Shown in pieces: positions 1-11,092 of a DNA stretch of 64,000 bases; the stretch's first letter is position 1, and each line of letters begins with the position of its first letter. Location: NCBI RefSeq assembly GCF_018991925.1, contig NW_024722158.1, positions 9,552,420-9,616,419 on the forward strand, read 5' to 3'. The position numbers and the translations under genes were made by a program. This DNA is from Homarus americanus. Lineage: Eukaryota > Arthropoda > Malacostraca > Decapoda > Nephropidae. The notes beneath the pieces are model-generated. The model had not been told where the DNA came from, made no database searches, and saw nothing but the letters and a program-made list of their open reading frames with translations.

Positions 1-108
1 CAAAGTCATCCTAAAAAAGCCGAAAGTCGTCCCTAAAATAGCCGAAAGTCGTCCCTAAAATAGTAAAAAGTCATCCTAAAATAGCCGAAAGTCATCCCTA
101 AAACAGCA
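1..108. repeat. 22-bp minisatellite, about 4.5 units
   Basis: Units of the form GCCGAAAGTCGTCCCTAAAA plus two bases recur every 21-22 bp with C/T and single-base changes. The array probably begins before the window, because base 1 is already inside a unit. No coding potential is seen. Confidence 0.85.
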
Positions 109-251
109 ATAATCCGTAAAGATGACTTCATCGACAGTTTCTTTAATTCACTAAAGCATTTAATATACATTTTCTCTGGTAGTTTTGTGTTTGTCAGTCA
201 GTCAATCAAAAGATTTTTTTCATATATGTTTCCTATCCTTAATTTGATCAT

Positions 252-255
252 ACAC

Positions 256-286
<31 letters not shown>

Positions 287-311
287 CATACATACATACA
301 TACATACATAC
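252..311. repeat. (CATA)n microsatellite
   Basis: A tetranucleotide run CATACATA, broken once by TATA, directly precedes the large 16-bp array. DNA from 109 to 251 shows nothing recognisable. Confidence 0.9.
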
Positions 312-312
312 A

Positions 313-3130
313 CAACCAGGGTCTAGCACAACCATGGTCCAGCATAACCAGGGTCCACCACAACCAGGGTCCAGCATAACCAGGGTCCACCACAACCAGG
401 GTCCAGTACAACCAGTCCCCAGTACAACCAGGGTCCACCACAACCAGGGTCCACCACAACCAGGGTCACGTACAACCAGGGTCCAGTACAACCAGGGTCC
501 ACCACAACCAGGGTCCACCACAACCAGGTCCAGCACAACCAGGGTCCAGTACAACCAGGATCCACCACAACCAGGGTCCACCACGACCAGGGTCCAGCAC
601 AACCAGGGTCCACCACAACCAGGGTCCAGTACAACCAGGGTCCACCACAGCCAGGTCCAGTACAACCAGTTTCCAGTATAACCAGGGTCCACCACAACCA
701 GGTCCACCACAACCAGGGCCCACCACCAGGGCCCACCACAACCAGGTTCCAGTACAACCAGGGTCCACCACAACCAGGGTCCAGCACAACCAGGGTCCAG
801 TACAACCAGGGTCCAGCACAACCAGGGTCCAGTACAACCAAGGTCGACCACATCCAGGGTCCAGTACGACCGGGATCCAGCACAACCAGGGTCCACCACA
901 ACCAGGTCCAGCACAACCAGGGTCCAGTACAACCAGTCCACCACACCAGGTCCACCATAACCAGGGTCCACCACAACCAGGGTCCAGTACAACCAGGGTC
1001 CACCACAACCAGGGTCCACCACAACCAGGGTCCACCACATCCAGGGTCCAGCACAACCAGGGTCCACACAACCAGGTTCCACCACACCCAGGGTCCACCA
1101 CAACCAGGGTCCACCACAACCAGGGTCCAGTACAACCAGGGTCCAGTACAACCAGGGTCCACCACAACCAGGGTCCACCACAACCAGGGTCACGTACAAC
1201 CAGGGTCCAGTACAGCCAGGGTCCACCACAACAGGGTCCACCACAACCAGGGTCCACCACAACCAGGGTCAAGTACAACCAGGTTCCACCACAACCAGGA
1301 TCCAGCACAACCAGGATCCACCACAACCAGGGTCCAGTACAACCAGGATCCCACAACCAGGGTCCAGTACAACCAGGGTCCACTACAGCCAGGGTCCAGC
1401 ACAGCCAGGGTCCAGTACAGCCAGGTCCAGTACAACCAGTTTCCAGTATAACGAGGGTCCACCACAACCAGGGTCCACCACAACCAGGGTCCACCACAAC
1501 CAGAGCTCCACCACAACCAGGTTCCAGTACAACCAGGGTCCACCACAACCAGGGTCCCAGCACAACCAGGGTCCACTACAGCCAGGGTCCAGTACAACCA
1601 GTTTCCAGTATAACCAGGGTCCACCACAACCAGGGTCCACCACAACCAGAGCCCACCACAACCAGGTTCCAGTACAACCAGGGTCCACCACAACCAGGGT
1701 CCACCACACCAGGGTCCACCACAACCAGGGTCCACCACAACCAGGGTCCACCACAACCAGAGCCCCACCACAACCAGGGGTTCCAGTACAACCAGGGTCC
1801 ACACAACCAGGGCCCACCACAACCAGGGTGCAGCACAACCAGGGTCCAGTACAACCAGGGTCCAGTACAACCAGTCGACCACAACCAGGGTCCAGCACAA
1901 CCGGGATCCAGTACAACCAGGGTCCGACAACAGGGTCCGGTACAACCAGGTCCGGTACAACCAATGTCGACCACAACCAGGGTCCAGTACAACCAGGGTC
2001 CAGTACAACAAGGGTCCGGTACAACCAGGGTCCGGTACAACCAGGGTCCGTACAACCAGGATCCATCAACCAGGGTCCAGTACAACCAGGGTCCAGTACA
2101 ACCAGGGTCCACCACATTCAGGGTCCACCACATCCAGGGTCCAGTACAACCAGGGTCCAGTACAACCAGGTCGACCACAACCAGGGTCCAGTACAACCAG
2201 GGTCCAGTACAACCAGGGTCCAGTAAACCATGGTCCACCACATCCAGGGTTCAGTACAACCAGGGTCCACCACAACCAGGTCCACCACATCCAGGGTCCA
2301 GTACAACCAGGGTCCAGTACAACCAGGGTCCAGTACAACCAGGGTCCACCACAACCAGGGTCCAGTACAACCAGGTTCCAGTATAACCAGGGTCCACCAG
2401 GGTCCACCACAACCAGTGTCCACCACAACCAGGGCCCACTACAACCAGGGTCCAGCAACCAGTGTCCAGCACAACCAGGTCCAGTACAACCAGGGCCCAC
2501 TCACAGCCAGGGTCCAGTACAACCAGGGTCCACTTCAGCCAGGGTCCAGTACAACCAGTTTCCAGTATAACCAGGGTCCACCACAACCAGGGTCCACCAC
2601 AATCCAGGGCCCACCACAACCAGGTTCCAGTACAACCAGGGTCCACCACAACCAGGGCTCACTACAACCAGGGTCCAGCACAACCAGTCCAGTACACCAG
2701 GGTCCAGTACAACCAGGGTCCAGTACAACCAGTCCAGCACAACCAGGATCCAGTACAACCAGGGTCCAGTACAACCAGGATCACCACAACCAGGCCCACT
2801 ACAGCCAGGGTCCAGTACAACCAGTTTCGCATAACCAGGGCCACCACAACAGGGCCACCACAACCAGGGTCCACAACCAGGGCCACCACAACCAGGGTCC
2901 ACCACAACCAGGGTCACATAACCAGGGTCCAGTAACCAGGTCCAGAACAACCTGGGTCCACCACAACCAGGGCCACCACAACCAGGGACCACCACAACCA
3001 GGGACCACTCAAACCAGGGTCCACCACAACCAGGATCCACCACAACCAGGATCCACCACAACCAGGATCCACCACAACCAGGATCCACCACAACCAGGGT
3101 CCAACACAACCAGGGTCCAACACAACCACT
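313..3130. repeat. 2.8-kb array of a 16-bp minisatellite
   Basis: The unit is ACCAGGGTCCACCACA, with common variants ending AGTACA or AGCACA. About 175 units are present, many shortened by one to several bases. Sixteen is not a multiple of three, so the array cycles through all three frames, and no frame of the unit contains a stop. This gives open frames of up to about 365 codons on both strands, predicting repetitive NQGPPQPGSSTTRVHH-like or CTGPWLWWTLVVLDP-like peptides. These are artefacts of the repeat: the frame is broken by indels and there is no gene context. Confidence 0.93.
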
Positions 3131-3475
3131 ACTGTCCGTACAAAAACAATCACTACCAAAACCATTTCAACAACAGCAACCAGTATCACAACAACAACAA
3201 TTACCACCATCATAACAATCATTATCACATGTTAACAACCACCACACCACCGCAACAGCAACAACCAAAACAATAACAACCACAAAGCAACAACTACTAC
3301 CAAAACAATAACCACCAAAACAACCACCATCACAACAACCAACACCAGCACAACAACCACCACCATCACAACAACCACCACCATCACAACAACCACCACC
3401 ATCACAACAACCACCACCATCACAACAACCACCACCTTCACAACAACTACCACAACCACCATCACAACCCTCACG
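3131..3475. repeat. CAA/CAC-rich array with an 18-bp period
   Basis: Degenerate CAA and CAC trinucleotides continue from the 16-bp array. They become a regular 18-bp unit, CAACAACCACCACCATCA, between about 3340 and 3470. The sense reading would be Asn/His-rich and the antisense Val/Met-rich. It is low-complexity DNA with no gene features. The following 3476-3721 is non-repetitive and unassigned. Confidence 0.85.
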
Positions 3476-3721
3476 CTGGTATAAAACAGACGAGCTATAC
3501 CATCATTTAAATCCTGCTGTTAAGTTTTCATGGATTTTTGAGCCGCGCGGTATTAATTTGCATATTCAAAATTTTACAAACTTGGTAAAAATTTGGCTGA
3601 ATAATTCATATGAGTTTCTGGTGCCGAGACAAAATAACTAGTAATAGCGTTGTATTTAAAAGTCTAAATGGACTATGTACGATTTATTTTGTTGAAGTAC
3701 TTGAGGTCCGTGGAAGACAAG

Positions 3722-5345
3722 TCAAGCTGGTATATGACACGAGGTGATGCAAGCAGGTATATGACACGGGGTGATGCAAGCAGTTATATGACACGAGGTG
3801 ATGCAAGCAGGTATATGACATGAGGTGATGCAAGCAGGTATATGACACGGGTGATGCAAGCAGGTATATGACGTGAGGTGATGCAAGCAGGTATATGACA
3901 CGGGTGATGCAAGCAGGTATATGACGAGGTGATGCAAGCAGGTATATGACACGGTGATGCAAGCAGGTATATGACGTGAGGTGATGCAAGCAGGTATATG
4001 ACACGGGGTGATGCAAGCAGGTATATGACACGAGGTGATGGCAAGCAGGTATATGACATGAGGTGATGCAAGCAGGTATATGACACGGTGATGCAAGAGG
4101 TATATGACGAGGTGATGTGAGCAGGTATGACACGGGTGATGCGCATATATGACGTGAGATGCAAGCAGGTATATACACGGGGTGATGCAAGCAGAGTATG
4201 GACGTGAGGTGATGCAAGCAGGTATATGACACGGGTGATGCAAGCAGGTATATGACGAGGTGATGCAAGCAGGTATATGACACGGGTGATGTGGGAGAGG
4301 TAGACACGGTGATGCAAGCAGGTATATGACACGAGGTGATGTAAGCAGGTATATGACACGGGGTGATGCAAGCAGGTATATGACACGGGGTGATGCAAGC
4401 AGGTATATGACACGGGTGATGCAAGGTATATGACACGAGGTGATGCATAGGTATATGACATGAGGTGATGCAAGCAGGTATATGACACGGGTGATGCAAG
4501 CAGGTATATGACATGAGGTGATGCAAGCAGGTATATGACACGGGGTGATGCAAGCAGGTATATGACGTGAGGTGATGCAAGCAGGTATATGACACGGTGA
4601 TGCAAGCAGGTATATGACACGGGTGATGCAAGCAGGTATATGACATGAGGTGATGCAAGCAGGTATATGACACGGGGTGATGCAAGCAGGTATATGACAC
4701 GGGTGATGCAAGCAGGTATATGACACGGGGTGATGCAAGCAGTATGACACGGGTGATGCAAGCAGGTATATGACATGAGGTGATGCAAGCAGGTATGACA
4801 CGGGGTGATGCAAGCAGGTATGACACGAGGTGATGCAAGCAGGTATATGACATGAGGTGATGCAAGCAGGTATATGACACGGGGTGATGCAAGCAGGTAT
4901 ATGACACGGGGTGATGCAAGCAGGTATATGACACGGTGATGCAAGGTATATGACATGAGGTGATGCAAGCAGGTATATGACACGGGGTGATGCAAGCAGG
5001 TATATGACACGGTGATGCAAGCAGGTATATGACGTGAGGTGATGCAAGCAGGTATATGACACGGGTGATGCAAGCAGATATGACGTGAGGTGATGCAAGC
5101 AGGTATATGACACGAGGTGATGCAAGCAGGTATATGACACGAGGTGATGCAAGCAGGTATATGACACGAGGTGATGCAAGCAGGTATATGACACGAGGTG
5201 ATGCAAGAAGGTATATGACACGAGGTGATGCAAGAAGGTATATGACAGAAGGTAATGATGGAAGCAGGTATATGACACGGCGAGACAGTGTTAGCAGTTG
5301 TATGACACGAAAAGATGATGCAAAAAGTCGTACGACGCAAGCAAG
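3722..5345. repeat. 1.6-kb array of a 27-bp minisatellite
   Basis: The unit runs GTATATGACACGAGGTGATG followed by CAAGCAG, 27 bp in all. Roughly 60 units are present, with ACACGG, ACATGAG and ACGTGAG variants and many short deletions. Because 27 is divisible by three, intact stretches read as a nine-residue repeat. On the minus strand this is YLLASPRVI-like over hundreds of codons; on the plus strand it is MTRGDASRY-like only in the regular last part (5107-5340). Units before 5100 often lose one base and shift frame, which argues against a translated protein. Confidence 0.92.
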
Positions 5346-5353
5346 AAATGTGC

Positions 5354-5382
5354 ATGTGTGTGTGTGTGTGTGTGTGTGTGTC
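5354..5382. repeat. (GT)n microsatellite
   Basis: A pure TG run of about 14 repeats follows the degenerate last unit of the 27-bp array. 5383-5566 is non-repetitive and unassigned. Confidence 0.9.
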
Positions 5383-5566
5383 CAGGTCATCCGTTCATCG
5401 TACTATAGCTGGAGTCTTGCCAATATTATATGCCTGACTTTCCTAACATAAATTGAGCTTCGTTATTAAGTAAAGATTTATTGCTACACTGTGACGGGGT
5501 TATGGTGTTGTACTCTGTTATTATTACTGTTGGTACAGCTGGTTCAGGACGTATGAGAGTTACGGT

Positions 5567-5611
5567 AGTGTGTGTGTGTGTGTAATAATAATAATAATAA
5601 TAATAATAATT
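5567..5611. repeat. Compound (GT)n(AAT)n microsatellite
   Basis: About eight GT repeats pass directly into about nine AAT repeats. The 5612-5888 stretch that follows is AT-rich and contains TTTATTG-type sequence like the antisense of a retroelement 3' end, but not enough to name a family. Confidence 0.9.
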
Positions 5612-5888
5612 AACGGTTTATTGAAAGAGCTTGGCAGCCAGAAGGCTGAAAATATACAGTTACATATTTGGGGAATGGGTTTCGAATTACAAATAATATA
5701 CAAGTAACATAAGTGATACAAATAAGATATATAATAACTAGATGGGGAAAAGCTCAAACTACAGTTCATTTCAACATAGTGACAGTGCAAGGACTAGTGT
5801 TTACTGGGAGTGAATACACTGGTTTATTACAAGTTATTGATAATTTTTACAATGGTTGGGACTGGGCTGTTCTTATAGCGATCAGTTC

Positions 5889-5957
5889 GTGTGTGTGTGT
5901 GTGTGAGAGACTGTGTGTGTGTGTGTGTGTGTGTGCGTGTGCGTGTGTGCGTGTGCG

Positions 5958-5989
<32 letters not shown>

Positions 5990-6016
5990 AGAGTGCGTGT
6001 GTGTGTGTGTGTGTGT
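5889..6016. repeat. Interrupted (GT)n microsatellite
   Basis: About 128 bp of GT dinucleotides are broken by GAGA and by several GC substitutions (GTGCGTGT). The open frames across it (Cys/Val or His/Thr) are by-products of the repeat. Confidence 0.92.
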
Positions 6017-7454
6017 ACAACATTTCCTCAGATATCCCCGAGTACATTTTCGTGACACTTAACAGAGAAGTTGACTTGACTTTTGAATAAGCAGCCATCT
6101 TGGATTGTATTTTGAGTGTTCAAGCTGAAGTTTTTGGCTGAAGTTTCATTTCGACACTGGATCTCGGACACGTACCAATGAATTTTACTGTAACTCAAAT
6201 TACACTAATTTAAAATACCTTAAGCAGTTTCTTACATCTTGGGAAATATTCTTGGTCACTGATTAGGTCTGAAGATTGACAGAAATTCCAAACCTTTTTG
6301 TCTTATAGATGATTTTTGATCTTAATGTACTGTAGTTTGTATACCTGGTGTCATAAATAACCTAATATTTTGTGATTTTTGGTAATTTTGATCATTATAA
6401 CCTTGCTGATGATCGGCTCAGACTTCATTATTCTAGAAGTCTTAATTAGCTCAGGATTTCAACATGTTAGTTTTTTGCGACACTTAGTTAAGATGCTCTG
6501 ATCATCACCTCACCTTAGTTACCGATATCTCTGGTTACTAATTTTGCATTATTTCTGCTTGGCTAAATTTCTGACCTCAGTGAAGGCATTATTAAGTTGT
6601 GGAATTTAGTGTAAATTCCTAATAAGATCATCTTCAACGATTCTTTGACGGTCTGGCGGCCATATTGAATTTAGGGTATCAATTTTTATGCTAATATATA
6701 TCTATAAATTAAACCTATGATTTCCTGTAATACCCTCTTCGTCAATCCGTATTATGATTGGTTGAAGTTTGGTCTCAGATAAATTTAATAATTCTGGTCA
6801 AATTTTGATCATATTTTACGTGGCGACTGTTTGTATGGAGACGTACAGTTACTCAAGAAGGAAGTGGCACCCCGGGAGAGAATTTAATTTTCGAAATTTG
6901 TCGCAGACAGCAGCTAGTTTATTGTGCACCCCATACTCATCCTGTGAGCGGTAGCTCAAAATTGATTACAGAGTGTAGGCCACAAAGGGTGTGTATCAGG
7001 CCCCAGTGATTTTAATATTAAGGCAATGAATGTTACAGAGTATTTCCAGGACATTATTTGTTTGAGTCGGTACATAGAATTTTGATAAGGTACTAGATGC
7101 GAAGTGTGGATACAGCCTTAGTATATCATCTATCTTGTCATCAGAGATAAAGTGCTGTGCCATTGCATGCAGTGTGCTTGGATCTATCACTATAAGGTTC
7201 TATTGTTTTCAATATAAGACGTAGTGTTGGAGTGTGTGGCCCGGGAGAGAGGTCTTGTCACTCGGGGTATTTCTACCTGACGTAGAGAGTGGGGAAGAGA
7301 GGTGGTGTGGGTGGAGGGGGGGGGTGTTACATCACTGTCATCTGCACAAACCACTGCCTCAGTTCATGTTTCGCTTCATGCACAACTAATACGAGGTGAA
7401 TATAACAGAGTGTGGCTTACCTTTTACTCAAATAATTTATATCTTCATTTACAC
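6017..7454. other. Unassigned AT-rich DNA
   Basis: No repeat array, recognisable protein fragment or RNA gene was found. Open frames of 60-64 codons occur but resemble nothing known and begin at non-ATG codons or lack context. A short G-run lies near 7311-7324. Confidence 0.5.
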
Positions 7455-7630
7455 ACACACTGTCAGAAGCGTGGACACTTTCAGCAGACACCAGAAAGAG
7501 GTTGGAGGCCTTTGAAAAGTGGTGTTATAGGCGAATGTTAAGAATAAGTTACAGTGACAGGAAAACAAATGGGTCACCAGAGATAAAAATCCTAATATGA
7601 TTGGTAAAAACAGCCTGAGAACGTTTAGAG
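7455..7630 (+). pseudogene. LINE C-terminal relic (RTE-type ORF tail)
   Basis: The plus strand reads SEAWTLSADTRKRLEAFEKW followed by CYRRMLRISYSDRKTN. This is the conserved segment just after the reverse transcriptase of many RTE-like and related endonuclease-type LINEs (general form: LYGSE-x-WTL...RLEAFExWCxRRMLRISW-x-DR-x-TN). The frame stays open for about 60 codons, then meets stops, and the upstream polymerase domain is absent. It is a short dead fragment. The family is recognised from memory of the motif, without a search. Confidence 0.72.
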
Positions 7631-8214
7631 GGGAGGACTGTGGTCGCCAACCCTCAGATTGATACACAGATTATCACACTTCTCACTCTCTCACACACGG
7701 TGGAATTGTGTGTGTTCTCCCCAGATATGGAAGATGAGATTATGGTTCACAATCAAGTATAATCCTTAAGTCACATACCCGATTATACATTCTAATTTGT
7801 TTGATAAGATATGAAGGTGAAATCTCCGAGGAGTTCCCACCAATAACAGGGCGGAGAGGAGGGTAGGGCTGGATACCGCGGCTTTGAATATATAGTAAAA
7901 TATATAGTAAATTGCAATTAGTATATTACATGTGTGTTGTTTTACCTTATCCAGTACTGAATTGCCATGACTTTAACCAAGTCCTCTACCGGGGAGGGGG
8001 GGGGGCCACGTGTTTTTTTTTTAAGAGTGACTGTAGCCTGAGGTTGATGATGATCCCACAGTACACACGTGTTAAGAAGTTGCTGTATTCTGATTGGTTG
8101 ACACTATTACCTGGCTAAGTTAAATTACTGTGTTTGACCTGGTATATTGGTCAATACTACACCGCCCATCTTACTATAGTGACCACCTTACTATAATGAG
8201 CACTTTCCTACAAC
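7631..8214. other. Unassigned DNA with homopolymer tracts
   Basis: Nothing coding is recognised. A G-run next to a T-run lies at about 7995-8032. Confidence 0.5.
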
Positions 8215-8254
8215 GACTGAAATAATCTGGAGTGGCCTAATCTTCAGGAAATCC
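8215..8254. mobile_element. Degenerate single end of the GATCACCT inverted-repeat element
   Basis: Sequence of the form CTGAAATAATCTGG...GCCTAATCTTCAGGAAATCC aligns with the right-hand terminal repeat of the complete copies at 23257-23458 and 34233-34887. There is one-base divergence at many sites, and no matching left end is visible. It is a weak relic. Confidence 0.45.
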
Positions 8255-8806
8255 AAAAATGGAAAAACCCTAAAAATTACCTGGGAGAGAATAAGCCTGA
8301 CACGAGCATCAACTCCAGCTGGTCTCTATTTTATGGCTCAGGTGGAGGTATTAAGTAAGACTGAAGATTTAGGAGCTATAAAAGAAATGAGCCACTAAAA
8401 CTGTAGCTGACGGCTCTGGGCTGCTGCCGTGATATACTTTTATTTATAACAAATTGGTGGACTCGTAAAATTCCCCAAAAGACTCATTTATTTCATTTAC
8501 AGCATCGTTAGCTATTATATAATTATGTACCTAATGTAAATGCGATAAGGTACCACTGTTTGGTATTGTTAGTCACAATTATCCATTACTACTACTACTT
8601 TTTTTTTAAGTGGCCTCCAGCCTCTTGCAATAGCCACACCTTCGCTGCCATTTTATTACCTAAATATTAAATATCCTAATACATAACTAGCTATCCTATC
8701 TGTGTTGAATTAGTTGAGACGCAGATCTATGCGGCATTCAGTGACTGTAGCTTCATAGTCAATATCTGCAGCAGTTGTCGGCATTGGGGCAGAAGCTCTC
8801 GTTCCC
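8255..8806. other. Unassigned DNA
   Basis: Non-repetitive sequence with a short ACT run and T-tract at 8588-8608. No gene signal. Confidence 0.5.
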
Positions 8807-9080
8807 CTACTACTACTACCACCTCCACTGCTACTACTTCAACCTTTTCTAGGACTACTGCTTCTATAAAGTGTCACTATTATTATTACTACTACCGTTA
8901 AAACTATATCTAATACTATTATCTTTACCATTACCACTCGTATCACTATTACCACTCCTACAACTATCGCTCATGCTACTACCACTAATACCACTACTAC
9001 TACTACTACCACTAATACTACTACTACTACTACTACCACTACTAACTCTACTACCACTACTACTACCACCACCACTAACT
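8807..9080. repeat. Imperfect (ACT/ACC)n trinucleotide array
   Basis: ACT and ACC triplets dominate, interrupted by short unique segments (8846-8875). The predicted Leu/Pro-rich (plus) and Ser/Gly-rich (minus) frames reflect the triplet repeat only. Confidence 0.88.
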
Positions 9081-9324
9081 GTATAGGAAGAATAAAGATT
9101 CCCTGAACAAAAGTGTTTCCTTAGCTCCGTGTGTCGCCCTTGATGGGTCGCCAAATATCAGAACTGGAAATGTTGAAATTTTTTCCCCGTGGCTGAAAAG
9201 TAGAAGACAGGCCACTACCGGAGAGTCGATATCTTAAACAATGTCTCGAGCACACATAGACACAATCACGACTCGCTTTGGCAGTTCTTTCTTTTTATGA
9301 AAATTAGAGTTACCACACAAGAGG

Positions 9325-9705
9325 GTTTCACAATCTGAACACTGGAACACAAGGTCATTATATAAGTACGATTATACGTGTTCACATAGTCTGAACACTG
9401 GAACACAAGGTCATTATTTAAGTACGATTATACGTGTTCACATAATCTGAACACTGGAACACAAGGTCATTATATAAGTACGATTATACGTGTTCACATA
9501 GTCTGAACACTGGAACACAAGGTCATTATATAAGTACGATTATACGTGTTCACATAGTCTGAACACTGGAACACAAGGTCATTATATAAGTACGATTATA
9601 CGTGTTCACATAGTCTGAACACTGGAACACAAGGTCATTATATAAGTACGATTATACGTGTTCACATAATCTGAACACATATTTACGATTATACGTGTTT
9701 CACAA
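9325..9705. repeat. 56-bp tandem array, about 6.6 nearly identical copies
   Basis: CTGAACACTGGAACACAAGG recurs at 9335, 9391, 9447, 9503, 9559 and 9615, exactly 56 bp apart. A shortened copy begins at 9671. Copies differ only at scattered single bases (for example CATAGTC or CATAATC, and TATATAAG or TATTTAAG). This low divergence, unlike the other arrays here, suggests a recent amplification. Confidence 0.95.
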
Positions 9706-10645
9706 AGTCTATCCACATTCCATTTCATTAAATTAAATACATTATTATTTGATATTCAGTAAGGGGATTTCACATTCATAATTATTGACATCCCTCTCAG
9801 ACACTCATAGATTATCACTGACCTCATTCACTGATTCACTCTTATTCATTTTGTCAATCATTTTACTTATCTTTTCATCGACTTCATTCACTGATTTTCA
9901 TTCAATCACTTATCATTCCACACTAATATGTTATGCTCTTATACTACCTCTATGACCTAACCTAAACTAGCCTAGCCTGGCCTAGCCTAGACTAAACTAA
10001 ACTAAACTAACCTAATCTAAATCAGCTACAAATTTATTTTATCTGGGTCATTTTCAGTTCTTTAGCACAATTTCTCTAAGCTTTCATTGCAAAATTATAA
10101 TAATTAAAACTACCTGTATGTTAGTTAATTTCGCTAACCTGTTCTTCTCAATAAAAACATGCGATATTTTAATTGCATCACACACACACACACACACACA
10201 TTCCTACCTCCACATACCATTGAAACTATTCTATCGCTTATCGAATATAGTGGATCTGAATATGCAGTCGGTGCTTTTGTTATGAAATCCGAATTTAGCT
10301 GAGACCAACAAAATAATTACCATCCTCCCTCCAACCCGATTATCGCAATCATCGTTAATACTCTGCACCAGCTCGCTCTCATGTCCGGGATATATTTTAG
10401 CGTTTATTTCACTAAATTTTATGTTTATGCTTAGTGGAAAGATAATGATAAATTGTTGAAATAAAGTTAACCATTATCTCATTAGTTAACGAGGCCCTTC
10501 ATAACTACGACAAGATTCCTGTGGTTTTATATCTAGACTAAAACTACGAAGGTTAAAATTTGTCTATGGAGGAAGATTTTAACTTATTAGTCATTTAGAC
10601 ATCATGACCTTGATATAGCTTGACTTCACTTAGTGTAATTCAAGC

Positions 10646-10647
<2 letters not shown>
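9706..10647. other. Unassigned DNA with CTAA-like and CA repeats
   Basis: Mostly unique sequence. 9956-10020 is a degenerate run of CCTAA, CCTAG and ACTAA pentamers, and 10177-10200 is a (CA)n run. No coding region is recognised. Confidence 0.55.

Positions 10648-10695
<48 letters not shown>
10648..10695. repeat. (GT)n microsatellite
   Basis: About 24 uninterrupted GT repeats. Confidence 0.95.
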
Positions 10696-10698
<3 letters not shown>

Positions 10699-10737
10699 CC
10701 ACTTTAAATCATTTCACATTTTGATGGTTTGATTTAC

Positions 10738-10935
10738 CCTAGCATAACCTAACCTTACTTAGCTTATCCTAACCTACCCTAAGCTAATAAAATAAATTAA
10801 CTTAACATAAACTAACATTACGTAATTTCCTTTGACTTTGGTTTATTAGGTTAGGTTACGTTAGGTTAGGTTAGGTCATGGTAGGAATGTTAGGTTAGGT
10901 TAGGTTAGGTTAGGTTACGTTGGTTTAAGTCAGGT
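10738..10935. repeat. Interstitial TTAGG-like repeats in both orientations
   Basis: CCTAA-type pentamers (10738-10800) are followed after a short gap by TTAGG-type pentamers (10848-10925), including runs of five or more GGTTA units. TTAGG is the usual arthropod telomere motif. Here the runs are short, degenerate and internal, so this is not a telomere. The opposed orientations recall the inside of the inverted-repeat elements found elsewhere, but terminal repeats are not visible here. Confidence 0.75.
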
Positions 10936-11019
10936 TAGGAGCATACTTCACGAACTGGGTAGTTTCACAAATGGGGCGTAACAAATATATCATCCATATA
11001 ACATATACAAAACCACAAG

Positions 11020-11092
11020 CGGGTATCGAACCATCTACCCACGACGTGAGAGTCAGTAAATCTGCCAATGAGCGCTAAAACTTTCAACTGAT
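11020..11092 (-). mobile_element. tRNA-like SINE head or tRNA pseudogene
   Basis: On the minus strand TAGCGCTCATTGG resembles a polymerase III A box. About 30 bases on, GGTTCGATACCC matches the B box (GGTTCGANNCC). The cloverleaf is poor: the anticodon stem is irregular and there is no paired acceptor stem. It is therefore more likely a tRNA-derived SINE fragment than a working tRNA. Confidence 0.5.

Noticed and set aside
198..3276. Long open frames (up to 365 codons) on both strands
   Set aside because: They lie wholly inside the 16-bp repeat, whose unit lacks stops in every frame. Frames shift with each indel and no gene signals are present.
1..5345. CRISPR array
   Set aside because: Repeats are directly tandem with no unique spacers of uniform length, and the genome is eukaryotic.
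3684..5390. 568-codon minus-strand frame of HVIYLLASP-type repeats
   Set aside because: Product of the 27-bp array. Three overlapping minus frames are equally open, so none is selected.
10738..10935. Telomere
   Set aside because: TTAGG-like runs are short, degenerate, internal and occur in both orientations. Several similar runs lie inside inverted-repeat elements.
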